This document shows, in pieces, positions 1-6,430 of a DNA stretch of 27,832 nucleotides. The notes beneath the pieces are model-generated. The model was given only the letters and a program-made list of their open reading frames with translations, was not told the DNA's origin and did not search any database. How positions within the stretch are numbered: position 1 is the stretch's first letter; each line of letters starts with the position of its first letter. The DNA is from a virus. The stretch spans positions 1 to 27,832 of IMG/VR virus record IMGVR_UViG_3300042314_001465; one strand, written 5' to 3'. A program made the position numbers and the translations under genes.

Positions 1-1
1 T

Positions 2-484
2 GATCCAAGTAATCCGTCAAACGAAGGACAGGTTCGCTTGTTCAAATTCGGTAAGAAAATTTTCGACAAGATTAATGAAGCGATGAATCCCGAATTCGCT
101 GATGAAACACCTATCAACCCATTTGATTTATGGGAAGGTGCTAACTTCAAGTTGAAGATTCGTAATGTTGAAGGTTATCGTAATTATGACAAATCAGAAT
201 TTGCTAGCAAGTCTGCCTTGTCTGAAGATGATGCTGAGTTGGAAACAATTTGGAAGAAAGAATATTCTCTCAAGGAATTTACTGAACCAAAGTTGTTTAA
301 ACCATACAACCAATTGAAGACTCGTTTGGATAAAGTATTGGGCTTTGAAGGCATTGCACCTTCAACTACTGCTGAATCTATCGACCTCTCACCACCCGCA
401 GCTAAGTTTGCACCACGTTCAACACCAGTTGACATTGGTGGAGATGATGACTTGGAATATTTCAAGTCTCTCGCTGAAGAATAA
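2..484 (+). CDS. 32: gp32 single-stranded DNA-binding protein, C-terminal part (5' end outside window)
   Basis: The reading frame is open from the first full codon at base 2, so the gene begins upstream of the window and the TTG at 38 is an internal Leu codon. The visible 160 residues start DPSNPSNEGQVRLFKFGKKI and continue with WEGANFKLKI and GYRNYDKSEF. From memory these align with T4 gp32 segments DPAAPENEG, FGKKIWDKIN, WEGANFVLKV and GFSNYDESKF. gp32 binds ssDNA cooperatively and organises replication and recombination proteins. This part covers the end of the DNA-binding core and the C-terminal acidic tail (GGDDDLEYFKSLAEE), which in T4 recruits partner proteins. The Zn-binding His/Cys residues and N-terminal cooperativity domain lie outside the window. 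The gene is followed immediately by a terminator and meets the - strand tail module end to end. Confidence 0.9.
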   Translation, partial: DPSNPSNEGQVRLFKFGKKIFDKINEAMNPEFADETPINPFDLWEGANFKLKIRNVEGYRNYDKSEFASKSALSEDDAELETIWKKEYSLKEFTEPKLFKPYNQLKTRLDKVLGFEGIAPSTTAESIDLSPPAAKFAPRSTPVDIGGDDDLEYFKSLAEE

Positions 485-507
485 ACTCTCTTTATTGAAC
501 GTTTAGA

Positions 508-530
508 CCCCGCCTAGTGCGGGGTTTTTT
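508..530 (+). terminator. Intrinsic terminator after gp32
   Basis: A perfect 6-bp GC stem, CCCCGC (508-513) with GCGGGG (519-524), has a 5-nt loop and is followed directly by six T residues (525-530). It lies 24 nt after the gp32 stop. Its last two T residues belong to the stop codon of the convergent - strand gene. On the - strand the same hairpin is preceded by A residues and followed by TCTAAAC, so it should terminate mainly + strand transcripts. Confidence 0.92.
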
Positions 531-2448
531 ATGCACCAATACCACCAGGTCTTAGAATATTTAATTTCCAGATTTCAGGTAACATATCGATATTATATGC
601 TGAAGCAGTTGAACCTTGGTTTACACTTCTTGATTGTGGTGCAGCCGCCTGTTGATTGACGACAATTGGTGCTGATTGTGATTGTGTTGCAGCTTGCATA
701 TTCAATCTTGCTGCTTCGGCTGTAGTTTCACTTAAGGTACTTCCAACTTGGTTAGTAAAAGCCATTAAAGAAGATCGAACATCTTTTCCTGATGCGGCGC
801 TAGACTTATTTCCTGGACCAGCCCAGAAAGATTGTCCGGCTTTCATCATTCGGCCAGTTTCTTTATTCATTGTGTCTGTAGCTAAAGGAATTCCTGCCCA
901 AACTTTAGCTAAAGCGTTTTGAGCATCATCATACCTTCCTTCCGATGCCATTTTTAAAGCACCAGTTTGTCTAATTAATTCCATTCCTAATCTATCTTGA
1001 ACTTCTGGACTAAATTTTTCATCTCTGCTAGCAATTCCAGCATCTATTAAACCTTTTAGAGTTTTAGGAACTATTTGATATTTTCCCGCAGCAAATATTA
1101 ATCCGTCAGCTTTTCTCTTTTGTGCATTATCTGATGGTTTGGCTGCTCTGTCCATTATTTCACCAATAGTCATATCAGTTAATTTTTTGCCAATAATTTT
1201 TTCTGAATTACCAGAACCTATAACTTTGCCAGCAGTACCGACTGTTCCTTGATTCATTGCATCATAACCACCAGCACTAGCAGATTCGCCTTTTGCAATT
1301 GCATCCAACAAAGTCATTTTAGTTGGAGCCGGACCCATGCGAACTTCTTTTGCTTGCTCGGCGGCAGTCGGACCTCCAATATCAATCATTTTTTTGCCTT
1401 CACTATCAGCTTTTTTGATTGCGTCTTGTAATTCTTTTTTTGATTTTATTCCACCAACAACTGTACGATCAGGTAATTCTACTCCTCCAGTGTATAATTG
1501 AACTTGTTGGTCAGTATAATTACCTGAAGCAACATCTCTTAGTCCTTGGTCTATTTTTCTGGACGCTGTATCAGCAGCACCTTTAGCAGCATTACTTCCT
1601 TCATTATTTTCCACTCTTCCTTGTATTTTTTCTGGTGTATTAGCTTCTGCATTTTTTCTATCTAATAAATCCATCAACCATTTCGCACTAACTAATGCAC
1701 CAGCAAGAGCTAAGAACACGGGATTTGATATTATTGGCAATAACAAACGAAACACAGTACCTAATCCTGATAGAGCAGCTGAACCAAGTCCAAGTATTTT
1801 TCCTATGTTTTCGGCCGAAAAAATACTCAAAAGTAAACTTGGTATTGAACTTAATGCTCCGGTTACTGCAGTTGCGATTGTTGATCCTATTCCCAATAAC
1901 GCACCCATTATTCCTTTATTTCCGCCTTCGGATTCGCCTGGTTTGTTTACTACAGTTGGAGATGTTTTTGATTTATTTTTTGCAATTTGACTTTCATATG
2001 CGTTTTCTCTTGCAGCTGAATCTCTAAAGAACATATCTGATGCACGTGATGCTTTTCCGCCACCCATAGTCACCAACTTCATAATATTTTGACGCATGAC
2101 GTTCATGTCTCTGGCCATTGCATTACTATTCATTGTATTTTTTGCAATAATAGTTAGTTGTGATTCTTGATTCTGTGATGATATTAATAGAGAATTTAAT
2201 ACCTCGGACTTTATTTCTCCATTAAATGTTCCAGATTCTGCTAATCTTTTACCTGGCGTTCTATCTAATGATTGATATCCTTTTCCGAAAATCTTTTGGC
2301 CAGAAGCGGCCAACATACCGCTGCCACCAAAAAGCATGTTCCTAGGATCCAATCTTTCTTTGGTTCTTTTGAATGCTGCAGAACCAAGGGAGCTTAATAT
2401 CCCTTTTGATTTTAATTCTTGTTTATAAACATCGGTAAAAGTTGCCAT
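529..2448 (-). CDS. Tape-measure/baseplate hub-like protein with C-terminal lambda-R-like (GH104-type) lytic domain
   Basis: This 639-aa protein has three visible parts. Residues 1-170 are mostly charged and helical. Residues about 178-262 are strongly hydrophobic and Gly/Ala/Leu-rich, as in many tape-measure proteins. Residues about 378-530 resemble the lambda R transglycosylase: LLDAIAKGES (putative catalytic Glu388), GGYDAMNQG, AAGKYQIVP (453-461), FSPEVQD (479-485), GALKMASEG and KVWAGIP, in the same order as WSEG, GYDVI, GAGRYQLL, FSPKSQD, GALPMIDRG and IWASLP in lambda R. The C-terminus is Ala/Gln/Ser-rich. It starts ATG three bases after the preceding stop, with no clear Shine-Dalgarno, so coupled translation is likely. 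Its length (T4 gp29 is about 590 aa) and its position after a gp26/chaperone-like pair favour a tape measure, but a separate hub lysozyme is possible. The lytic domain call is firm and the tape-measure role is inferred. Confidence 0.75.
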   Translation of the reverse strand: MATFTDVYKQELKSKGILSSLGSAAFKRTKERLDPRNMLFGGSGMLAASGQKIFGKGYQSLDRTPGKRLAESGTFNGEIKSEVLNSLLISSQNQESQLTIIAKNTMNSNAMARDMNVMRQNIMKLVTMGGGKASRASDMFFRDSAARENAYESQIAKNKSKTSPTVVNKPGESEGGNKGIMGALLGIGSTIATAVTGALSSIPSLLLSIFSAENIGKILGLGSAALSGLGTVFRLLLPIISNPVFLALAGALVSAKWLMDLLDRKNAEANTPEKIQGRVENNEGSNAAKGAADTASRKIDQGLRDVASGNYTDQQVQLYTGGVELPDRTVVGGIKSKKELQDAIKKADSEGKKMIDIGGPTAAEQAKEVRMGPAPTKMTLLDAIAKGESASAGGYDAMNQGTVGTAGKVIGSGNSEKIIGKKLTDMTIGEIMDRAAKPSDNAQKRKADGLIFAAGKYQIVPKTLKGLIDAGIASRDEKFSPEVQDRLGMELIRQTGALKMASEGRYDDAQNALAKVWAGIPLATDTMNKETGRMMKAGQSFWAGPGNKSSAASGKDVRSSLMAFTNQVGSTLSETTAEAARLNMQAATQSQSAPIVVNQQAAAPQSRSVNQGSTASAYNIDMLPEIWKLNILRPGGIGA

Positions 2449-2451
2449 TTT

Positions 2452-2643
2452 TTATTTTTTTCTACTGTTAATTTGTTGCTTGGTCTTTTCATTTTCTTCT
2501 TCTATAAATCTCAAAAGCATAGTAACATACATCGTTTTTTCCCAAGGCACCATCTTTTCCAAATCACTTAAACTATATTTGTGATGTTGCATCAATGCAA
2601 AATTGGTTTGATAATGATTCGTTAAACTATCGTGCCTAAACAT
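2452..2643 (-). CDS. Small ORF after gp26 (63 aa); probable -1 frameshift extension of gp26, possible gp51/tail-assembly chaperone counterpart
   Basis: A 63-aa frame starts with an ATG that overlaps the gp26 stop as TAATG, and it is in the -1 frame relative to gp26. The same frame stays open upstream to 2706, but that extension only overlaps gp26 codons. The peptide is charged, with a helical middle (YSLSDLEKMVPWEKTMYVTM) and a basic tail. It may be translated alone by stop-start coupling, or as a C-terminal extension of gp26 through the slippery site at 2649-2655, giving a product of about 307 aa. A gp26-type gene, a small overlapping frame and then a tape-measure-like gene is the arrangement of tail-assembly chaperones such as lambda G/T. 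T4 gp51 is much longer, so homology to gp51 is only positional. Confidence 0.62.
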   Translation of the reverse strand: MFRHDSLTNHYQTNFALMQHHKYSLSDLEKMVPWEKTMYVTMLLRFIEEENEKTKQQINSRKK

Positions 2644-3374
2644 TATACGAAAAAACTTTGTAATCCCTCCAACACCATCTCTTCCTGATACCCGCATTTC
2701 CCACATTTGAAATCCAGTGTCTTTTTCATTTTAGGAATGTTGTCGAAAAAATCTTGTATTTTTTGGAATTGGTCTCTGGTTAAACTATCTACGAAATCTA
2801 ATAATTCTTTTTCTTCAACATCTTTGGAATAATAAATCGATTCTTCATCGTAAATATAATCTATGCTACTTGAAACTAATTTGCCTAAAACTTCAGATTC
2901 TTTAAGATTTCTTATTTTTTCCATAATCTTAAAATCTGGATATTTCATAACCACACCAAGCTTTTGTGTTAACTGAATTTTACAAGAATGATTTTCATCT
3001 TGTTCAGGATAAATTTCCAAAGCATTAAAACTTAGTTTAATGACATGATTACAAGGCTTGTCTAGTCCTTCTTCATCTTTAACTTCATTATTGCACTTGT
3101 ATTCCAAGTCTATTATTTCACCTACAGACCTTGCTCTCAATTGTAAGAACATATATTCCAAGTCTAGTATGGGCAAATCATCTACATTAATATCGTCTAT
3201 GCAACAATTATTAACAATTTGTTTAATTGCTAATAGAACGGCTTCCTCTTCTTCAGACTCCATAGCCATCAACAATATTTTTTCTTCTTTTACCAAAAAA
3301 GGTCTAAATTTTATCTTCTGTTTAGATAATGGTAAAGTTATTTCATATAACGGTGTATCAATCTTAGGTAACAT
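2643..3374 (-). CDS. 26: gp26-like baseplate hub / tail assembly protein
   Basis: This 243-aa protein resembles the T4 gp26 family (T4_baseplate; T4 gp26 is 208 aa). It has an N-terminal beta segment (YEITLPLSKQKIKFRPF), a helix with an acidic run (MESEEEEAVLLAIKQIV), and cysteines C94, C108, C224 and C227 (YKCNN, PCNH, FKCGKCGY) that could form a zinc ribbon. The T4 family acts in baseplate hub assembly, and its place before a tape-measure-like gene suggests a tail-assembly chaperone role. Start: ATG at 3374, with GGAGA at 3379-3383 as Shine-Dalgarno. Its stop overlaps the next ATG, and a slippery heptamer sits just before the stop. Family assignment is by pattern recognition; exact function is inferred. 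Confidence 0.75.
   Translation of the reverse strand: MLPKIDTPLYEITLPLSKQKIKFRPFLVKEEKILLMAMESEEEEAVLLAIKQIVNNCCIDDINVDDLPILDLEYMFLQLRARSVGEIIDLEYKCNNEVKDEEGLDKPCNHVIKLSFNALEIYPEQDENHSCKIQLTQKLGVVMKYPDFKIMEKIRNLKESEVLGKLVSSSIDYIYDEESIYYSKDVEEKELLDFVDSLTRDQFQKIQDFFDNIPKMKKTLDFKCGKCGYQEEMVLEGLQSFFV
2649..2670 (-). other. Putative programmed -1 ribosomal frameshift site (slippery T TTT TTC plus upstream SD-like GGAGGGA)
   Basis: Read on the - strand, gp26 ends CAA AGT TTT TTC GTA TAA. The heptamer T TTT TTC (2655-2649) is in the correct phase for X XXY YYZ slippage. Slipping back one base gives TTT TTT CGT ATA ATG, which enters the downstream small ORF. GGAGGGA (2670-2664) lies upstream, with 9 nt between GGAGGG and the heptamer, close to the spacing of the stimulatory SD in E. 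coli dnaX. It is about 21 nt from the ATG at 2643, too far for normal initiation. I see no strong downstream hairpin. Confidence 0.68.
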
Positions 3375-3391
3375 TCTATCTCCATTTTAAA

Positions 3392-4135
3392 TTAAATTCT
3401 ATTTCCAAAAATTGAGGATGCTGCAAATGAACCAAATATAGATGCAGCTGCCTCTTTCAAATCATATGTGCCTTCATAAATTGTTCTATATTTTTGATAA
3501 GCAAATTGAACACTCAGTCTGTGGAAATTATCGTCAGACCAAGATAGTGGTTGTGCGGCAATTGATACTGGAAAAGCATCAATCAATTCTACCGCATAAA
3601 TTTGTTTGATAAAATCATCATACTGAATAATTTTAATGTTTGTTAGATATCTAGAATCTTGGTCTTTTGCAAATCTTAAATTGTTTGTGTCGGTTGGCAT
3701 AATAGCTTCTATCCAACGGTCAAATAACTTTCTCTCATAAAAATCATTCGTACACAAAAAAGAAAGTGTAGTTTCTGTGTATTGTGTTTGATATGGAACT
3801 TTGTATACTGGACCATAAACCTTGACTTCCGTTGTACCCAAAGTTTTACCCGGAAGCTCAGCTGCTTCACATTGCATTGAGAGATAACGTGTGATTGAAG
3901 CATTGGAAGACTTCGAATAACCTGATGGTGATTGTCCACCAAATGAAGATGACAATATCTCACTCACATCAGTAGCAATTGTATTTGGCAGATTGAGGAT
4001 TTTTTCTAGTAAACCAGTTTCGATAAAGTCGCCAATGTACTTTGGTATTGGTAGAATTACCTGAAAACGATTTGGTCTAGCAAGACCATCCTTTGCCTTA
4101 ATGTTAGACAAGAATAAATTTGGGGCGAATGACAT
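3392..4135 (-). CDS. Tail-tube-fold protein (gp19/gp54 superfamily; tube or tube-initiator protein)
   Basis: The likely start is the ATG at 4135, which overlaps the upstream stop as TAATG and gives 247 aa (MSFAPNLFLSN...). The frame is open 29 codons further upstream, but only inside the previous gene. Features of the phage tube fold are ARPNRFQVILP near the N-terminus (T4 gp19 has ARPNLFQV), YLSMQCEAAELPGK (gp19: FQCKATALPAG), then VYGPVYKVPYQ, a strand-turn region with FDRWIEAIMP, and the closing pattern DAFPVSIAAQPLSW with LSVQFAYQKYRT. Tube-fold proteins polymerise as hexameric rings inside the sheath; gp54 starts the tube on the baseplate. Clustering with gp48 across the divergent promoter favours a gp54-like initiator, while the short length and N-terminus favour gp19. 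I cannot decide between them. Confidence 0.72.
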   Translation of the reverse strand: MSFAPNLFLSNIKAKDGLARPNRFQVILPIPKYIGDFIETGLLEKILNLPNTIATDVSEILSSSFGGQSPSGYSKSSNASITRYLSMQCEAAELPGKTLGTTEVKVYGPVYKVPYQTQYTETTLSFLCTNDFYERKLFDRWIEAIMPTDTNNLRFAKDQDSRYLTNIKIIQYDDFIKQIYAVELIDAFPVSIAAQPLSWSDDNFHRLSVQFAYQKYRTIYEGTYDLKEAAASIFGSFAASSIFGNRI

Positions 4136-4713
4136 TAGAATTTCTTTCTTGAGTCGGAATATACTTTGTTTGTAGAAGCTCCAACAAAACTTTCCATTGG
4201 CAATAACGCAGCAATGTCCCATTCACCTGCTGAAATTTCCAGGAATCTTGACTGAACATGGTTAAACAGATATCTCTTAATGCAAGGTTGTGCCTCGAAC
4301 AATTTAGATGCAGCCTTCAAAGTTTGATACGTTAATCGTAACCTTGTCGATGCGTCATACTTGTTATTATTGGCGTAATCACTTAGTTTATCTAAAAGAA
4401 TGATGCGTTGCTTTGGGTGAATGTAGTGTAGATTCAGCCCTAGAAAACCGTCTTGGTAACGTTCTATTGGTAAAACCAATGGGAACCTATCGTAATATGG
4501 CAACGAATCCTTCGTTTTCGGATCATAAAAGTAAAAGTACATTTTGCCAATAATGGTACCTTCTCTCAGTCTGGTCATGTCATTCATTAACGATTGTTTC
4601 GATGGTTTTAAATCCGAAACTTTCGAACGAAGCCAATCACGTGACTTTCGAGTACGTGGTGTTAATCCCTCTTTTTGTAGGGATGCATTAATTCTATCTA
4701 TTAAATAAGCCAT
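4135..4713 (-). CDS. Conserved T4-type phage protein, possibly gp2-like DNA end protector
   Basis: This 192-aa basic protein begins MAYLIDRINASLQKEG at the ATG at 4713. I cannot assign it with certainty. The central part is distinctive (GKMYFYFYDPKTKDSLPYYD, FPLVLPIE, GFLGLNLHYIHP) and is followed by Lys/Arg-rich helices and a DIAALLPMESF segment. I recall similar sequences in T4-like aquatic phages, sometimes annotated as DNA end protector (gp2). T4 gene order also puts gene 2 close to gene 4, as here. T4 gp2 is longer (274 aa), so this is tentative. Only 12 nt separate it from gp4, and those bases begin with TATAAATA. It ends in a TAATG overlap with the tube-fold gene. Confidence 0.55.
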   Translation of the reverse strand: MAYLIDRINASLQKEGLTPRTRKSRDWLRSKVSDLKPSKQSLMNDMTRLREGTIIGKMYFYFYDPKTKDSLPYYDRFPLVLPIERYQDGFLGLNLHYIHPKQRIILLDKLSDYANNNKYDASTRLRLTYQTLKAASKLFEAQPCIKRYLFNHVQSRFLEISAGEWDIAALLPMESFVGASTNKVYSDSRKKF

Positions 4714-4717
4714 GCCG

Positions 4718-4725
4718 TATTTATA
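4718..4725 (-). promoter_or_regulatory. TATAAATA octamer (T4 late promoter consensus) between gp4 and the next gene
   Basis: An exact TATAAATA on the - strand starts one base after the gp4 stop codon and ends 4 nt before the ATG at 4713. The octamer matches the T4 late promoter read by the gp55 sigma factor. With the usual spacing, transcription would start at or next to the ATG, giving an essentially leaderless mRNA, so promoter function is uncertain. Confidence 0.5.
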
Positions 4726-5166
4726 CTAGATGCCTAGTTCTTTTTCAGTTATGATTTGAAATTGCCACCCATGCTCTCGGCAAAAGATATCGGCAGCTCT
4801 CCACTTTTCTTGATTTACCGCATATGTTGCCGCCTCTTGGATAAACCTTTGTGTCTTACGTTTCTGCACTGGCATCTTCGTTTGTGAATATGGCTTAACC
4901 TCCCACAAATACGTCATCACCAGACCGTCTTTCCGCCTGACCTTGACGATGAAATCTGGAAAGTAACGATGCATTTTTTGGTCAATCGGACTTCTGTAAG
5001 GAATGGGCAACTCCTCAGACCCCCACCAAATTACACCCGGATTGTCATCGAGGTATTTCATCACCATCTTTTCCCAGCTTGAACGATAAATAATGTTGCT
5101 TGGATCACCTTTATATTTCTGTGGGTTTTTAGGTTTGAATACACCTTTGTAGGTTTGTCTGGTCAT
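4726..5166 (-). CDS. 4: gp4-like head completion protein, PD-(D/E)XK nuclease-like
   Basis: The ATG at 5166 gives 146 aa (T4 gp4 is 150 aa). An upstream GTG at 5208 would add 14 residues that run back over the promoter region and into the start of the opposite gene, so ATG is preferred. The family signature is clear: GVFKPKNPQKYKGDP, IYRSSWE, SPIDQKMHRYFPDFIVKV and YLWEVKPYSQ. The arrangement E32 ... PD71 ... E89-V-K91 fits the catalytic core of the PD-(D/E)XK nuclease superfamily, like TnsA-type enzymes. In T4, gp4 acts with gp50 at the end of head filling, preparing the packaged head for tail attachment. It is the first gene of the - strand module. I see no Shine-Dalgarno and no convincing - strand promoter upstream. 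Confidence 0.86.
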   Translation of the reverse strand: MTRQTYKGVFKPKNPQKYKGDPSNIIYRSSWEKMVMKYLDDNPGVIWWGSEELPIPYRSPIDQKMHRYFPDFIVKVRRKDGLVMTYLWEVKPYSQTKMPVQKRKTQRFIQEAATYAVNQEKWRAADIFCREHGWQFQIITEKELGI

Positions 5167-5170
5167 GTGG

Positions 5171-5178
5171 TATAAATA
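5171..5178 (+). promoter_or_regulatory. TATAAATA late promoter for the + strand baseplate operon
   Basis: This exact T4-type late octamer lies in the short divergent gap, 23 nt before the gp48 ATG at 5202. Transcription starting about 6 nt downstream would leave a leader of around 18 nt containing the Shine-Dalgarno TTGAGGT (5191-5197). The geometry fits a true late promoter driving gp48 and the genes after it. Confidence 0.8.
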
Positions 5179-5201
5179 ATAAGTAATAACTTGAGGTATA
5201 T

Positions 5202-6419
5202 ATGGCACTATTCACGCTTACGGACATACAATTCAAATCACAGAACAGGCAATCGACTGCACAACAAAACCTTGTATCAAACAAATATAAGACAAACACT
5301 TTGCGTTATCCTCTAGATTTGGGTGAACTTGATAAAGGTCATTATATGGTGTTACATATCAATGAACAAGTACGAACACAATTTCCAGGAGTACCATCTG
5401 GAGATGAAGTTACTGCTCACCTTCAACGAAATGATTTGAACCAATCTAATGGTGGTGCAGCTGACATTGGAGGCATATATTCGAATGCTGCTATAGAACT
5501 CAAAGAAGCAGTTGATAAAATTATTGCCTCTAATGAAGTAGTACGTAAAGCTGGTACAGTTGCTGGTCCAGTGCTCAATGACGTTGGCAAATATTTAACT
5601 TCAAACCTGAATAGTTTTAATAAAACTGGATTTAGAACAGTGCGCCGCACAACAGATACTATTGCTTTGTATATGCCAGACACATTAGCATTTTCACAAT
5701 CACAAAATTATACTGGATTAGAACTTGGTGGTGGAAATGCAGCTTTGATAGGAGCTGGAATTTCAGGAATATCAAAATTTATATCGAGTGATGCCAGTCT
5801 TTCTGATAGAGTGGGTGAAGGTTTGAAAAATGCCACACCATTTGTTTTAAATGCTATTGCAAATTTAACTGGTAATGCTGGACGAGCATTGTTTGCTGGA
5901 TTTACCGGAACAACTGTTAATCCAATGATGGAAGTTATATACTCCTCACCCGAATTTAGAAGTTTTCGTTTTGACTTTATGTTTTATCCAAGAACTCGGA
6001 TAGAAGCAAAAGAAGTGCAAAACATTATTCAGCGCATACAATTTCATCAAGCGCCAGAAGTTTTGGGCAATAATTCTGCTGGCGGTTTAGGTGGTTATTT
6101 CTTAGTACCTCCTTCAGAATTTGACATTGAATTTTACTATAATGGAACAGTTAATCCTAATATACCAAAAGTTTCAACTTGTGTATTATCAACTATAGAT
6201 GTTGACTACGCACCAAATGGATTTGCCGCATATGAAGTTTTTGAAGAGAATGGTATTCCAAAAAAAGGTGGAACAGGTATGCCTGTTGGTATTAGAATGG
6301 GTTTAGTATTTAAAGAAACACGAATTATGACAAAACAGGAAATAAACAAACAAAATACAGATGGCCGAAGTTTTTATTCTCAAGCTGAAAGAAGTTCATT
6401 GATGAATCTCGATGAATAA
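5202..6419 (+). CDS. 48: gp48-like baseplate tail tube cap
   Basis: This 405-aa protein (T4 gp48 is 364 aa) caps the baseplate and provides the platform on which the tail tube polymerises. The N-terminal 230 residues are variable, with Gly/Ser/Ala-rich hydrophobic stretches (GGGNAALIGAGISGISKF), as in T4 gp48. The conserved region is residues about 240-385: NPMMEVIYSSPEFRSFRFDF, FYPRTRIEAKEVQNII, YFLVPPSEFDIEFYYNG, VLSTIDVDYAPNG and RMGLVFKETRIMTKQEI. This matches the tube-like domain of gp48, which in T4 includes TWDLTPRS, FTLEITMREI and KTPNGNF. The start is supported by GAGG 5 nt upstream and the late promoter. It is the first gene of the long + strand operon. Confidence 0.84.
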   Translation: MALFTLTDIQFKSQNRQSTAQQNLVSNKYKTNTLRYPLDLGELDKGHYMVLHINEQVRTQFPGVPSGDEVTAHLQRNDLNQSNGGAADIGGIYSNAAIELKEAVDKIIASNEVVRKAGTVAGPVLNDVGKYLTSNLNSFNKTGFRTVRRTTDTIALYMPDTLAFSQSQNYTGLELGGGNAALIGAGISGISKFISSDASLSDRVGEGLKNATPFVLNAIANLTGNAGRALFAGFTGTTVNPMMEVIYSSPEFRSFRFDFMFYPRTRIEAKEVQNIIQRIQFHQAPEVLGNNSAGGLGGYFLVPPSEFDIEFYYNGTVNPNIPKVSTCVLSTIDVDYAPNGFAAYEVFEENGIPKKGGTGMPVGIRMGLVFKETRIMTKQEINKQNTDGRSFYSQAERSSLMNLDE

Positions 6420-6430
6420 TTTAAACAATC

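Noticed and set aside
184-465. 93-aa open frame on the - strand opposite gp32
   Set aside because: It is antisense to a clearly conserved gene, with no initiation signal and no recognisable protein features.
2644-2706. N-terminal extension of the small ORF (MWEMRVSGRDGVGG...) inside gp26
   Set aside because: These codons only exist as the -1 frame of well-supported gp26 codons. The ATG at 2643 or frameshift entry at 2649-2655 explains the small ORF better.
4136-4222. Longer start for the tube-fold gene (MGHCCVIANGK...)
   Set aside because: The extra 29 residues overlap the upstream gene in another frame and resemble nothing in tube proteins. The ATG at 4135 overlaps the stop and begins a typical N-terminus.
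5085-5092. GATAAATA on the + strand inside gp4
   Set aside because: It is more than 100 nt from the gp48 start, while a perfect TATAAATA with proper spacing lies at 5171-5178. Chance occurrence is likely in AT-rich sequence.
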